DNA of 64,000 bases from Rhodothalassiaceae bacterium (GCA_026004935.1 BPKC01000001.1:2579381-2643380), one strand, 5' to 3'; positions 35,205 through 47,327 are shown, numbered from the stretch's first letter. Made by a program: numbers and translations. Notes: a model not told the origin generated them from the sequence alone.

Positions 35205-36533
35205 ATGTCCGGAACGCGACGGAGCGGCGGCCCGCATCCGCATGCGGGTCTGAGCCGCCGGGAGCTGCTGGCGGCAGGGGCCGGGCTGGGGCTTGCGGCC
35301 CTTGCCGGCTGCGGACGCGGCGGCGATGGGGCCGGGTCCGGCCGGCGGGGGGATTCTTCCGCATCGGATACGGACAGGGCGCATGAAGCGGCGCTGCCGC
35401 CGCCGATCGGCCGCGGCGAGCACGAGGACCGCATCCGCCGCCTGCAGCGGGCGATGGCGGCCGCCGGCGTCGACGCCTTCTTCGCGGAGCCGGGCGCCAA
35501 TCTCCTCTATCTCACCGGCATCGCCTGGGGCCGCTCGGAGCGGGTGCATGGGGTGCTGATCCTGCGCGATGGTCCGCCGCATTACGTCTCGCCGGCCTTC
35601 GAGGTCCCGCGGCTTGAGGAACGCATCGTCGTGCCGGGCCCGATCCACGCCTGGGAGGAGGACGAATCGCCCTTCGCCGCCGTCTGGCGGGCGGTGCCGC
35701 GCCCGGCGGCCGGCCGCCCCGCGCGGCTTGCGCTTGCGGGCGATGTGCGCCTGTTCATCGCGACGGGCCTGCGCAGGGCGGAGCCGGATGCGCAGGTCAG
35801 CGACGGCACGGCGCTCATCGCGCCCTTGCGCATGCGCAAGTCGCCGGCCGAGATCGCGCTCATGCAGGCGGCCTTTGCCATCACCTTTGCCGCCATGCGC
35901 GCCGCCGCCGGGCGGCTCGAGGCCGGGATGACGCCCGCCGATGTCGCCGCCATCATCGATGCCGAGACCCGCGCGCGGGGAGCGCGGCCCGTCTTCTCCC
36001 TCGTGCAGATCGGCGAGGCGAGCGCCTATCCCCACGGCTCCTCCATGCCGCAGGTGCTGCATGAGGGCGACGTGGTGCTGTTCGACTGCGGCGCCAGCGT
36101 CCACGGCTACCAGTCCGACATCTCGCGCACATTCGTCTTCGGCGAGCCGACGGCCGAACACCGCCGCGTGTGGGAGGACGCCCGGCGTGCGCAGGAAATC
36201 GCCTTTAAGGCGGCCCGCCCCGGCACGCCCTGCGCCGAGGTCGACCGCGCCGCCCGCAGCTTCCTCGAATCCCGCGGCTACGGGCCCGGCTACCGCACAC
36301 CCGGCCTGCCGCACCGCACCGGCCACGGCATCGGGCTGGAAGGTCATGAGCCGCCCTATTTCGTGGGCTCGGACCCCACACCGCTCGATGCCGGCATGTG
36401 CCTGTCGGACGAGCCGGGCATCTACATTCCCGGCCGCTTCGGCATCCGCCTCGAAGACTGCCTCTACATGACGGCCGAGGGGCCGCACTGGTTCACCGAG
36501 CCGGCGCGCGAGATCACCGCCCCCTTCGGCTGA
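35205..36533 (+). CDS. Xaa-Pro peptidase (M24) with TAT/lipoprotein signal
   Basis: Metallopeptidase of the aminopeptidase P/prolidase type, 442 residues. The N terminus has a twin-arginine motif SRRELL followed by a lipobox-like LAALAGC, so it should be exported folded and lipid-anchored, unlike the usual cytoplasmic members. The creatinase-like N domain is followed by the M24 fold. All five metal ligands are visible: two Asp in LFDCGASVHGYQSDISRTF, His in HRTGHGIGLEGHE, and Glu in SDEPGIYIP and IRLEDCLY. Confidence 0.88.
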   Translation: MSGTRRSGGPHPHAGLSRRELLAAGAGLGLAALAGCGRGGDGAGSGRRGDSSASDTDRAHEAALPPPIGRGEHEDRIRRLQRAMAAAGVDAFFAEPGANLLYLTGIAWGRSERVHGVLILRDGPPHYVSPAFEVPRLEERIVVPGPIHAWEEDESPFAAVWRAVPRPAAGRPARLALAGDVRLFIATGLRRAEPDAQVSDGTALIAPLRMRKSPAEIALMQAAFAITFAAMRAAAGRLEAGMTPADVAAIIDAETRARGARPVFSLVQIGEASAYPHGSSMPQVLHEGDVVLFDCGASVHGYQSDISRTFVFGEPTAEHRRVWEDARRAQEIAFKAARPGTPCAEVDRAARSFLESRGYGPGYRTPGLPHRTGHGIGLEGHEPPYFVGSDPTPLDAGMCLSDEPGIYIPGRFGIRLEDCLYMTAEGPHWFTEPAREITAPFG

Positions 36534-36721
36534 GGCCGGCGGCATTCACATGACGCTCACGCAATTGTGATCGCCCGCCGGCCGGGCCGACGCTTTCCCT
36601 CGCCCGGCCCCTCGGGTAGGTTGCGCGGGAGGAGACCCCTGCCCCGCATGCGGAGGCGGCGGGGCATGGTTGGTCGTGCGTGGCACCACCCCCGGGTGGG
36701 AGAAGTCTGGAGAGTCCGGCG

Positions 36722-37816
36722 ATGACGGCTGATGGAGGCTTCACGACGGCGCGTGCGGCGGATGGCGCGCCGGCGCAATCCCGGCGCGAGATCGTCCAGC
36801 GCTATTACGGCGAGACGCTGAAGACCAGCGCGGATCTCAAGACGAGCGCCTGCTGCCCGGCCGATGCCATCCCGGCCCATGTGCGGGCGCTTCTCGCCAA
36901 TGTCCACGAGGAGGTCCAGGCCCGCTTCTACGGCTGCGGCTCGCCGATCCCGCCGCTCGTCGACGGCTGCACGGTGCTCGATCTCGGCTGCGGCACCGGG
37001 CGCGATTCCTTCCTGCTCTCGCAGCTGGTGGGCGCGCAAGGCCGGGTCATCGGCATCGACATGACGGATGCCCAGCTTCAGGTCGCCAACCACTATGTCG
37101 CCTGGCACATGGACCGCTTCGGCTACCGCACGCCGAACGTCCGCTTCGTCAAGGGCGTGATCGAGGATCTCGCCGCCGCCGGCATCGCCGACGAGAGCGT
37201 CGACGTCGTCGTCTCCAACTGCGTGATCAATCTCTCCGCCGACAAGAGGGCGGTGTTCCGCGAGATCTTCCGGGTGCTGAAACCCGGCGGCGAGCTCCTT
37301 TTCGCCGACATCTTCGCAAGCCGCCGGCTGCCGCCGGAGCTGGCCGAGGATCCGGTGCTCGTGGGCGAGTGCCTGGGCGGTGCCCTCTACATCGAGGACT
37401 TCCGGCGCCTGCTGCTCGATCTGGGCATCCGGGACTACCGGGTGGCAAGCGCCCGCCCGGTCACCATCGAGGACGAGGAGATCGCGGCCCGCCTCGGCCC
37501 CGTCTCCTTCTTCTCCATGACGATCCGCGCCTTCAAGCTGGATCTGGAGGACCGCTGCGAGGACTACGGCCAGGTCGCCGTCTACCGCGGCACGATCCCG
37601 CACCACGAGCCGGCCTTCGCGCTCGACGACCATCATCTTTTCGAGGCGGGGCGCGCGCTGCCCGTCTGCGGCAACACCGCGGCGATGCTGGCCGAGACGC
37701 GCTACGGCCCGCATTTCACGGTGATCGGGGACAGGAGCCGGCATTTCGGCCTCTTCCCCTGCGGCCCGGAGCGCCAGCCGGAGCCCGGCACCGGGACGCC
37801 GGGCGGATGCTGCTGA
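36722..37816 (+). CDS. arsM: Arsenite S-adenosylmethionine methyltransferase (ArsM)
   Basis: A 364-residue methyltransferase that should methylate trivalent arsenic. The N-terminal YYGETLKTSADLKTSACC is the ArsM lead motif, the SAM loop is LDLGCGTGRDS, and Cys72 (FYGCGSP), Cys167 (VVSNCVINL) and Cys217 (GECLGGALY) match the three thiol ligands known in algal ArsM (Cys72, Cys174, Cys224). It also has a C-terminal domain and ends GGCC. ATG 36722 follows GGAGAGTCCGGCG. The next gene overlaps it by 10 bp, and both neighbours downstream are arsenosugar-associated glycosyltransferase types. Confidence 0.88.
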   Translation: MTADGGFTTARAADGAPAQSRREIVQRYYGETLKTSADLKTSACCPADAIPAHVRALLANVHEEVQARFYGCGSPIPPLVDGCTVLDLGCGTGRDSFLLSQLVGAQGRVIGIDMTDAQLQVANHYVAWHMDRFGYRTPNVRFVKGVIEDLAAAGIADESVDVVVSNCVINLSADKRAVFREIFRVLKPGGELLFADIFASRRLPPELAEDPVLVGECLGGALYIEDFRRLLLDLGIRDYRVASARPVTIEDEEIAARLGPVSFFSMTIRAFKLDLEDRCEDYGQVAVYRGTIPHHEPAFALDDHHLFEAGRALPVCGNTAAMLAETRYGPHFTVIGDRSRHFGLFPCGPERQPEPGTGTPGGCC

Positions 37817-38505
37817 CGCGGCCCGCAGACCCGACCCCTTCAGACGCGGGCACGACCCTTCCCGCGGAAGCCGTCGCCATCACGGTCGTGGTGCCCGTCG
37901 GCCCGGGCGATGGCCCCGCCTTCGAGGCGCTGGCGCGCCGGCTGGGCGGGCTCGCCCCCGGCCTTGCCGTGATCCGCGCGGCCGAAGGCACCCGGGCGCG
38001 CAGCCTCAATGCCGGCGCGCGCGCGGCGCGCACCCCCTTCCTGTGGTTCCTTCATGCGGATTGCGCGGTGGAGGCGCGCCATCTCGAGGCCCTTGCCGCG
38101 GCGCTTCGGCGCGCTCCGGATGCCGTGCATTTCTTCGATCTGGCCTTTGTCGACGACGGGCCGCGCGCGGTGCATCTCAACGCCCGGGGCGGCAATCTGC
38201 GCGCGCGGCTCCTCCGCCTTCCCTTCGGCGACCAGGGGCTGGCCATGCACCGCGACACCTGGGAGCGGCTCGGCGGCTTTCCCGAAGACCTGCCCCATGG
38301 CGAGGATCACGTCTTCGTCTGGCGCGCGCATCTCGAAGGCGTGCCGGTCCGCCGCATTCCGCTGCCGCTGCCGACCAGCGCGCGGGCCTATCGCGAGGCC
38401 GGATGGCTGCGGCTCACCCTCCTGCGCCAGTGGCTGTGGCTGCGCCAGGCGGCTCCCTTCGCGCTGCGTCTCGCCGCCCGGCGGCTCGCGGGCCGGCGGG
38501 GCTGA
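37807..38505 (+). CDS. Glycosyltransferase, TIGR04283 type (arsenosugar-associated)
   Basis: A 232-residue GT2-like glycosyltransferase. The pattern TVVVPVGPGDG, GTRARSLNAGARAARTPFLWFLHADC, FGDQGLAMHRDTWERLGGFP and EDHVFVWRAHLEG fits the TIGR04283 family, recorded next to radical SAM and ArsM genes. The start overlaps arsM by 10 bp, so translation is coupled. Family assignment is from memory and should be confirmed by HMM. Confidence 0.82.
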   Translation: MLLTRPADPTPSDAGTTLPAEAVAITVVVPVGPGDGPAFEALARRLGGLAPGLAVIRAAEGTRARSLNAGARAARTPFLWFLHADCAVEARHLEALAAALRRAPDAVHFFDLAFVDDGPRAVHLNARGGNLRARLLRLPFGDQGLAMHRDTWERLGGFPEDLPHGEDHVFVWRAHLEGVPVRRIPLPLPTSARAYREAGWLRLTLLRQWLWLRQAAPFALRLAARRLAGRRG

Positions 38506-38515
38506 GGGCCGATCG

Positions 38516-39316
38516 ATGTCCCGCGGCGGCGCCATTGCGATCTTCGCAAGAACGCCCGGCCTCGGGCCGGTCAAGACCCGGCTTGCCGCCGACATCGGCG
38601 CGCAGCAGGCGCGCGCATTCCACCGCCTCGCCATCGCGGCCACCGCCGAGACCGTGCGCCGCTTCGTCACGGCCCACCCCGCCTGGACCGCCCGCTTCGC
38701 GGTGGCCGAGGCCGAGGGCGTCGGCGACGCCTTCTGGCGGCCTTTCCCGGCGCGGCACACGGGCGGCGGCGATCTTGCGACGCGGCTGTGGCGGGTGTCC
38801 GAGGCGCTGCTTGCGGTCCACGGCCGGGCGATTCTGATCGGCGCGGACAGCCCGCAGATCATCCCGGCGGATCTGGAGGCGGCGGCGGCCGCGCTCGAGC
38901 GTCACGCCTGGGTGCTGGGCCCGGCCGCCGACGGCGGCTTCTGGTGCTGCGGCCTTGCGCGGCCGCTACCGCGCGCCGTCTGGCGGGCCGCACCCTTCGA
39001 CCGGCACGCGGACGGCTCATCGGCCCGCGTCGCGGCCGCCCTGATCGATGCGGCCCGGGCCGCGGGCTTTCCGCCGCCGGCGCGCCTGCGCCGGCTTCAT
39101 GACGTCGACACGGCGGACGATCTCGACCGGCTTGCAGGCGAGTGGCCGGATCCGGCCGCCGAAAGCCCGCAGCAGGCGCGGCTCAAGGCCTGGATCGCCG
39201 CGCTGCGCGCGCGGTCCGCTCCGGCCCGACGCCACGGCCTGCGCGACGGAGTGAAGGCGGCACCGGCCGTCGGCCCCGGACCCTGCGCCTTGTTTCGCGC
39301 CCCGCCGTCGGTTTAG
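38516..39316 (+). CDS. Glycosyltransferase, TIGR04282 / DUF2064 type (arsenosugar-associated)
   Basis: A 266-residue nucleotidyltransferase-like glycosyltransferase. The start IAIFARTPGLGPVKTRLA, the ILIGADSPQI site and the VLGPAADGGFW stretch are typical of TIGR04282/DUF2064. It follows the TIGR04283 gene by 10 bp, forming a three-gene run with arsM. The last 40 residues are Ala/Arg-rich and not part of the family core. Confidence 0.85.
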   Translation: MSRGGAIAIFARTPGLGPVKTRLAADIGAQQARAFHRLAIAATAETVRRFVTAHPAWTARFAVAEAEGVGDAFWRPFPARHTGGGDLATRLWRVSEALLAVHGRAILIGADSPQIIPADLEAAAAALERHAWVLGPAADGGFWCCGLARPLPRAVWRAAPFDRHADGSSARVAAALIDAARAAGFPPPARLRRLHDVDTADDLDRLAGEWPDPAAESPQQARLKAWIAALRARSAPARRHGLRDGVKAAPAVGPGPCALFRAPPSV

Positions 39317-39330
39317 ATCCGGGTGCGATC

Positions 39331-42216
<2,886 letters not shown>

Positions 42217-42405
42217 GCAGCGGGCGCGACATGGGAGTCCGGGCACAGGTCCGCAGAGGCCACGGGATCCGGCATCGAAGCTGGCGTTGCCGCCTGGGAA
42301 AAGGCGCTGAATTCCGTGACGCCGCCCGTAGAGCAGCTTGCTGCATGAAATGATTGGCGATGGTCCGCCAGGCCGTCAGGAAGACCGTTGGTGCATGGCG
42401 GCGGT

Positions 42406-42870
42406 TCAATTGCCGCCGCCGGGTTCCGGTTCCCTGTCGCCCCCCGCCCGCGGCGCCGTCTGGACCTTCAGCTCGAGTCCGGCGCAGGCGGCGAGTGTTG
42501 CGATGATGGCGGCCAGGTTGTCCGCGCGCGGATTGCCCTTTGCGGACAGCATGCGCATCAGACTCTTCGGCGACTTGCCAAGGCGTCGGCCGAGCTCCTC
42601 AAAGCCGATCGTGCCCTTGACGAAATCCCGCAGCATCAGCTGTGCGGTCACCGAGTCGCCTTCGAGGAAGGTTTCCAGCCCGCACGCCAGATGCTCACGC
42701 CGATATTCCTCGTCCTCACGGATGTCCTTGGCGACAAGATCCGAAAAGGAATACTCTACGAAAGATGAGGTGCCACCCGCAAGGCACGAGTTTGGGTCTA
42801 CACTTCTATGAACGCAATCTCCGCTTCCGGAGACCGGCCTCATAAGACTTTTTCCGCCGTCTAGCGACAT
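42406..42870 (-). CDS. Addiction module antitoxin (COG3636-like HTH)
   Basis: Predicted antitoxin, 154 residues at most. From about residue 40 it reads YSFSDLVAKDIREDEEYRREHL, then a Cro/Xre-like helix-turn-helix (IGFEELGRRLGKSPKSLMRML) and a Gly/Pro-rich tail. Typical members are about 100 residues, so the true start may lie inside; the ATG at 42870 overlaps the toxin gene by 65 bp and an in-frame ATG at 42843 also exists. Downstream partner of the toxin. Confidence 0.75.
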   Translation of the reverse strand: MSLDGGKSLMRPVSGSGDCVHRSVDPNSCLAGGTSSFVEYSFSDLVAKDIREDEEYRREHLACGLETFLEGDSVTAQLMLRDFVKGTIGFEELGRRLGKSPKSLMRMLSAKGNPRADNLAAIIATLAACAGLELKVQTAPRAGGDREPEPGGGN

Positions 42871-43150
42871 GGATATCGGCTTCCTGGGTCCGTTTCGTGC
42901 CGGCCTTCAAGATGAGCGCGTCGTTTCCTTTTCTCATAAAATAGATACGGTAGCCAGCTCCTTCCGGGATCCGCAGCTCGTAGATGCCGCCCTTCAAAGA
43001 CTTGACACCGCCCATTGTATTCAGATTGTCGAAGCTTCCTCGCTCAAGCCGCGTGATTGCACGATCCACGCGCGCGCGGATTCTATTATCCAGCCCACGC
43101 CGCCATTTTTCAAATTCCTCTTTTTCAACGTAGCTTACTGAAACCGGCAT
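42806..43150 (-). CDS. RelE/HigB-like toxin (COG3657 addiction killer)
   Basis: A 114-residue toxin-like protein. The order FEKWRRGLDNRIRARVDRAITRLERG, GGVKSLKGGIYELRIPEGAGYRIYFMRKG and the lysine-rich end GTKRTQEADIHVARR fits the COG3657 addiction module killer family, related to RelE mRNA interferases. The gene order is toxin first, then antitoxin. A perfect palindrome lies 19-36 bp before its start. Codon use is less GC-biased than the neighbouring housekeeping genes. Confidence 0.82.
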   Translation of the reverse strand: MPVSVSYVEKEEFEKWRRGLDNRIRARVDRAITRLERGSFDNLNTMGGVKSLKGGIYELRIPEGAGYRIYFMRKGNDALILKAGTKRTQEADIHVARRRKKSYEAGLRKRRLRS

Positions 43151-43168
43151 TCACAATTGCCTTTCGCA

Positions 43169-43186
43169 GGTAACATAAATGTTACC
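43169..43186. promoter_or_regulatory. Operator-like palindrome before the toxin gene
   Basis: Perfect inverted repeat GGTAACAT-AA-ATGTTACC in the 41-bp gap between the coiled-coil gene and the toxin start. AT-rich against a GC-rich background. Probable binding site of the antitoxin; a minus-strand promoter must overlap it or lie upstream. Confidence 0.58.
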
Positions 43187-43191
43187 GTATG

Positions 43192-43701
43192 TCAATTGCC
43201 TTCCTGCCGCTCCGTCGCTCCTTGCTCGCTGACAGCTCCCGGCACAATCTCCCAGCCTTGGGTCCGCCCCAGTGTTCTGAAGTGGGGCGAGTGGGAAAGA
43301 GCTGCGGACAGGGTCGCCACCTTGTTCTTGCCGCCCACGCTGAGTCCCCGCTCCTCCAGCCGCTCGACAATTTCGCGCGTCGGCAGCGGGCGCCCCTCTT
43401 CAGCCAGAATCCGCCAGCAGGCCTCAAGCAGCTGCCGCGTCCTCTCGCGCACATTGCGGAATTCCGGGATGTGCGCGGCAACGCCGCCTTCCGCCCCGAG
43501 CCACCCTGTCTTCTGAGCGCCTGAAGAGTTTCCGCTTCCTTCCTCCGCCTCGAATGTCGCCAGAAGCTCCTGCAGCGCCCTGAGTCGCTTCTCCTTCAGC
43601 TCCAGCTCCCGCCTGAGGCGCGCGACCTCCTCTGTGAGCTGCTGCGCCGACCTCTGTGCCGCGTCGCGAAGCACTTCTCTGTCAATCCCGTTCCGACTCA
43701 T
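43192..43701 (-). CDS. Coiled-coil plus winged-helix (HARE-like) protein
   Basis: A 169-residue soluble protein with a coiled coil at about 15-55 (QQLTEEVARLRRELELKEKR) and a C-terminal segment (ACWRILAEEGRPLPTREIVERLEERG, then SVGGKNKVATLSAALS, HFRTLGRTQGWEIV) that resembles the HARE-HTH winged helix fold. ATG 43701 follows a good AAAGGAGA. Function unknown. Such domains often link DNA modification or restriction proteins to DNA, but no such genes are adjacent. It precedes the toxin-antitoxin pair in the same direction. Confidence 0.68.
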   Translation of the reverse strand: MSRNGIDREVLRDAAQRSAQQLTEEVARLRRELELKEKRLRALQELLATFEAEEGSGNSSGAQKTGWLGAEGGVAAHIPEFRNVRERTRQLLEACWRILAEEGRPLPTREIVERLEERGLSVGGKNKVATLSAALSHSPHFRTLGRTQGWEIVPGAVSEQGATERQEGN

Positions 43702-44293
43702 GTGAAATCTCCTTTCTTCCACATATCGCCTGCGATTCGTTAACCATCATGCCCACCTTTCCACGAATTGTCAAGTGTCACGTGTGATCCCGCAAACGCA
43801 TAACTGCGGTGTGACAGAGGAAAGATGCGCACGAGAACAAGGCTTTGTCAAGACCGCCAATGAAGAACTCTGTCTGCGCATGAGGGGAGTTGCCCGAGCA
43901 CCGGCGGACATGTCGAGTCAGGCGGCCGCTAGCACCACGACGGCCGCCGGATTCGCGCAGATGTCAGCGTTCAAGAATCGGGTCGCGTCGCCAGGGACCG
44001 ATGTCGACAGCCCTCCGGTGGCGCGGGCGGACGATCAGCGCGCGGGGTGCGGAGGCCCGTGCGAGAATGCACCCGCCACCAGGATTATGCATGCGACGGG
44101 TTTTTTGTCGCTGGTAACGATGAATCGCCGTCCGAATCGGACTGCGGCCAGCGCATGCAAGAAGCGGCGATCGGCCCGCTCGACGCCGATACACTCCGCA
44201 TCGTCACGCACGGCCTGCACACGCGGCAGTTCGTTTCGTCATTTGTCTTCGATTTACGACACGCGGAGAGCTGACGCACCCGCCGCGCAAACC
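43702..44293. other. Intergenic spacer, less GC-rich
   Basis: About 590 bp without a supported gene. The base composition is visibly less GC-rich than the surroundings. On the minus strand, 44035-44220 reads a fragment with FGRRFIVTSDKKPVACIIL, which loosely resembles the C-terminal half of Phd/YefM antitoxins, but it has no partner and no proper start. It may be a decayed remnant. The left end, at 43702-43760, includes the promoter region of the coiled-coil gene. Confidence 0.35.
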
Positions 44294-45826
44294 TCACAAC
44301 GGAATGTTGTCGTGCTTCTTCCAGGGGTTTTCGAGCTTCTTCGTGCGCAGGAAGCGCAGCGCGCGGCAGATGCGCCGGCGCGTGGAATGCGGCATGATCA
44401 CCTCGTCGATGAAGCCGCGGGAGGCGGCGACGAAGGGATTGGCGAAGAGCTTCTCGTATTCCGCCTGATGCCGCGCGAGCTTTTCGGGATCGTCCCTGTC
44501 CGCGCGGTAGAGGATCTCGACGGCGCCCTTGGCTCCCATCACCGCGATCTCGGCGGTCGGCCAGGCGTAGTTGATGTCGCCGCGCAGATGCTTGGAGCTC
44601 ATCACGTCATAGGCCCCGCCATAGGCCTTGCGGGTGATCACGGTCACCTTCGGCACCGTCGCCTCGCCAAAGGCGAACAGCAGCTTCGCCCCGTGCTTGA
44701 TGATGCCGCCGTATTCCTGCGCCGTGCCGGGCAGAAACCCGGGCACGTCCACGAAGGTGATGATGGGGATGTTGAAGCAGTCGCAAAACCGCACGAAGCG
44801 CGCCGCCTTCTTCGATGAGTCGATGTCCAGACAGCCGGCCAGCACCATCGGCTGGTTCGCGACGATGCCCACCGTGCGCCCCTCCATGCGCGCGAAGCCG
44901 ATGATGATGTTGGGCGCGTGATTGGGCTGCAGCTCGAAGAAGTCGCCCTCGTCCACGACCTTCTCGATCACCTCGCGCATGTCGTAGGGCTTGTTGGGGT
45001 TCGAGGGCACGACGGTATCCAGCGACGGCTCCTCGCGGTCGGGCTTGTCGAAGGTGAAGCGCTCGGGCGGATCCTCGCGGTTCGACAGCGGCAGGAAGTC
45101 GAACAGCCGGCGGGTCGCGATCAGCGCCTCGATGTCGTGCGCGAAGGCGTTGTCGGCCACCGAGGACTTCGTCGTGTGGGTGACGGCGCCGCCCAGCTGC
45201 TCGTGGGTGACGATCTCGCCGGTCACCGTCTTCACCACGTCGGGGCCGGTCACGAACATGTAGGAGGTGTTCTTGACCATGAAGATGAAGTCGGTCATGG
45301 CCGGCGAGTAGACCGCACCGCCCGCGCACGGCCCCATGATCACCGAGATCTGCGGGATCACGCCGGAGGCCAGGATGTTGCGCTGGAAGACCTCCGCATA
45401 GCCGGCCAGTGAGGCCACGCCCTCCTGGATGCGCGCGCCCCCCGAATCGTTGAGGCCGATGACGGGCGCCCCCGTCTTCATCGCCATGTCCATGATCTTG
45501 CAGATCTTCTGGGCATGCGTTTCGGACAGCGAGCCGCCGAAGACGGTGAAATCCTGGCTGAAGACGTAGACCGGCCGGCCGTTGATGGTGCCCGAGCCCG
45601 TGACCACGCCGTCGCCCGGTATCCGCTGGGCGCCCATGCCGAAGTCGTGGCAGCGGTGCTCCACGAACATGTCGTATTCCTCGAAGCTGCCGGGATCGAG
45701 CAAAACGTCGAGCCGCTCGCGCGCGGTGAGCTTGCCCTTCGCGTGCTGGGCGGCGATCCGCTTCTCGCCGCCGCCGAGCCGCGCCTTTGCGCGACGGACC
45801 TCGAGCTGTTCCAGAATCTGCTTCAT
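44294..45826 (-). CDS. pccB: Propionyl-CoA carboxylase beta subunit
   Basis: Carboxyltransferase subunit of 510 residues that moves CO2 from biotin to propionyl-CoA. It has the crotonase-like acyl-CoA site ([27 protein letters not shown]) and the carboxybiotin site ([25 protein letters not shown] split across the fold), and ends WKKHDNIPL, as PccB proteins do. The alpha subunit with biotin carboxylase is not in the window. Confidence 0.95.
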   Translation of the reverse strand: MKQILEQLEVRRAKARLGGGEKRIAAQHAKGKLTARERLDVLLDPGSFEEYDMFVEHRCHDFGMGAQRIPGDGVVTGSGTINGRPVYVFSQDFTVFGGSLSETHAQKICKIMDMAMKTGAPVIGLNDSGGARIQEGVASLAGYAEVFQRNILASGVIPQISVIMGPCAGGAVYSPAMTDFIFMVKNTSYMFVTGPDVVKTVTGEIVTHEQLGGAVTHTTKSSVADNAFAHDIEALIATRRLFDFLPLSNREDPPERFTFDKPDREEPSLDTVVPSNPNKPYDMREVIEKVVDEGDFFELQPNHAPNIIIGFARMEGRTVGIVANQPMVLAGCLDIDSSKKAARFVRFCDCFNIPIITFVDVPGFLPGTAQEYGGIIKHGAKLLFAFGEATVPKVTVITRKAYGGAYDVMSSKHLRGDINYAWPTAEIAVMGAKGAVEILYRADRDDPEKLARHQAEYEKLFANPFVAASRGFIDEVIMPHSTRRRICRALRFLRTKKLENPWKKHDNIPL

Positions 45827-46015
45827 GGCACCCTCACGCTTCCACCCTTGCCGGCCCGCGCAAGCGCCGCGGCCGCGTGCCGGGCGCTTCGCGCCCGTCT
45901 GCCCGTCTATCAGGCGGACGCCGGGCGGAAAACCCTCTTCGGCAGGCCGCTCCGATCAGCGGGACCGGCGCGCAAGCCGTTTGCACCGGCTGCCGGCCGG
46001 ACGCATGATGGCGCC

Positions 46016-46261
46016 ATGACGGACGAACGCGGACGCGATGCACGCGAACGCCGCTTTCTGCTCCTGGCTCCCCGCCATCTGAAGGCGGGACTCGCGGGCG
46101 CAGGCGTACTGAGCCTTGCGGGCGCGGGCGCGGCGGCACTCACGGCCGACATCCGGCCCGCCCTTGCCGGACTTGCGGCCGGAATCGTCGTGGTCGTCCT
46201 CGCGCTCGTCCTCGCAAGCCTGCGCAGCCTGCGCGAGGACGGCAATCCGCCGCCCGGCTAG
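46016..46261 (+). CDS. Small membrane protein, hypothetical
   Basis: An 81-residue protein with a basic start (MTDERGRDARERRF) and two hydrophobic segments at about 23-43 and 46-67. No family recognised. It fills the gap between pccB and the convergent fliP and overlaps the fliP stop by 4 bp. A link to either neighbour is not supported. Confidence 0.5.
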   Translation: MTDERGRDARERRFLLLAPRHLKAGLAGAGVLSLAGAGAAALTADIRPALAGLAAGIVVVVLALVLASLRSLREDGNPPPG

Positions 46262-47028
46262 CCGCCGGTGGCGAAGCTGCGCACGAGGCTTCCGGCGACG
46301 AGATTCCAGCCGTCCACCAGCACGAAGAAGATCAGCTTGAAGGGCAGCGAGATCAGCACCGGCGGGAGCATCATCATGCCCATCGACATCAGGATCGAGG
46401 CGATCACGAGATCGATGACGATGAAGGGCACGTAGATCAGGAAGGCGATCTCGAAGGCGCGTTTCAGCTCGCTCAGCATGAAGGCGGGGATGAGCGCCGT
46501 CAGCGGCACCGCTTCCGGCGTCTCGGGCCGGGGGTTTTGCGCGAGCGATAGGAACAGCCCCAGATCCTGCTCGCGCACATGCGCCAGCATGAAGCGGCGG
46601 AAGGGCTGGACCGCCGCCTCCAGCGCCGCCTGCTGATCCACCTCCTCCGTCATCATGGGCTGGATGCCCTCCTCCCACGCCTGCTCGAAGGTGGGCGCCA
46701 TGATGTAGCCGGTCAGAAACAGCGCGAGCGAGATCAGCACCACATTCGGCGGCGTCTGCTGTGTGCCGAGCGCGCTGCGCAGAAGCGAGAAGACGACGAT
46801 GAGCCGCGTGAAAGACGTCATGACGACGAGGATGGACGGCGCGAGCGCGAGCACGGTGACGATCAGGAAGAGCTGGACGACGCGCGCCGTCACCGTCGCC
46901 CCGCTGCCGAGATCGATGGTGATCGCCTGGGCCGCGGCCGGCTCGGCGCCGAACCCGAGCAGCGCCGCCGCCAGCGTGAGCGCAGCCAGCGCCGCCGCCT
47001 TCGCCGACAGCCGCCATCCGGCCCTCAT
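46258..47028 (-). CDS. fliP: Flagellar export protein FliP
   Basis: Core membrane protein of the flagellar type III export gate, 256 residues. A signal peptide at about 1-34 is followed by the FliP pattern VMTSFTRLIVVFSLLRSALGTQQTPPN and, at the end, FIVIDLVIASILMSMGMMMLPP. ATG 47028 overlaps the fliO stop by ATGA. It lies divergent from flgB-flhB. Confidence 0.96.
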   Translation of the reverse strand: MRAGWRLSAKAAALAALTLAAALLGFGAEPAAAQAITIDLGSGATVTARVVQLFLIVTVLALAPSILVVMTSFTRLIVVFSLLRSALGTQQTPPNVVLISLALFLTGYIMAPTFEQAWEEGIQPMMTEEVDQQAALEAAVQPFRRFMLAHVREQDLGLFLSLAQNPRPETPEAVPLTALIPAFMLSELKRAFEIAFLIYVPFIVIDLVIASILMSMGMMMLPPVLISLPFKLIFFVLVDGWNLVAGSLVRSFATGG

Positions 47029-47327
47029 GTCGCCTCGCCTTCCGCTCGCGCCGCGGCGGCCGCGGCGGGCCTGCTGGCGACGACGGTGTCGCCCGCCGGA
47101 CCCAGCAGCAGCAGATGCTCGCTTTCGCCATAGGCGATGCGCACGAGCTGATGCCGCAGCCCCAGCCGGCGCGTCTCCAGCACCCGCAGCGCCTCGCTGC
47201 CGCCATCGGTCCGCACGCCCGGCTGCAGGCCGCCGGGCAGCCGCCTCAGCCCGAAGGCCAGCAGCGCGATGAGCCCCAGCACGAGGGCCAGCGCCGCCAG
47301 CGCCCTGATGACCATCTCGACGTCCAT
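47025..47327 (-). CDS. fliO: Flagellar biosynthesis protein FliO
   Basis: Assembly factor for FliP in the export gate, 100 residues. One N-terminal membrane helix (about 4-25) precedes a small cytoplasmic domain with LRVLETRRLGLRHQLVRIAYGESEHLLLL, typical of FliO. ATG 47327 is chosen over a GTG at 47339 because GGAAGG stands at the right distance for the ATG. Confidence 0.85.
   Translation of the reverse strand: MDVEMVIRALAALALVLGLIALLAFGLRRLPGGLQPGVRTDGGSEALRVLETRRLGLRHQLVRIAYGESEHLLLLGPAGDTVVASRPAAAAAARAEGEAT

Noticed and set aside
36541-36721. ArsR-type operator before arsM
   Set aside because: TCACGCAATTGTGA has only 4-base arms and no ArsR consensus; the promoter-like TAGGTT at 36616 lacks a convincing -35.
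44035-44220. Phd/YefM-like antitoxin remnant on the minus strand
   Set aside because: Only a short loosely similar stretch, no toxin partner and no good start; noted in the spacer entry but not called a gene.
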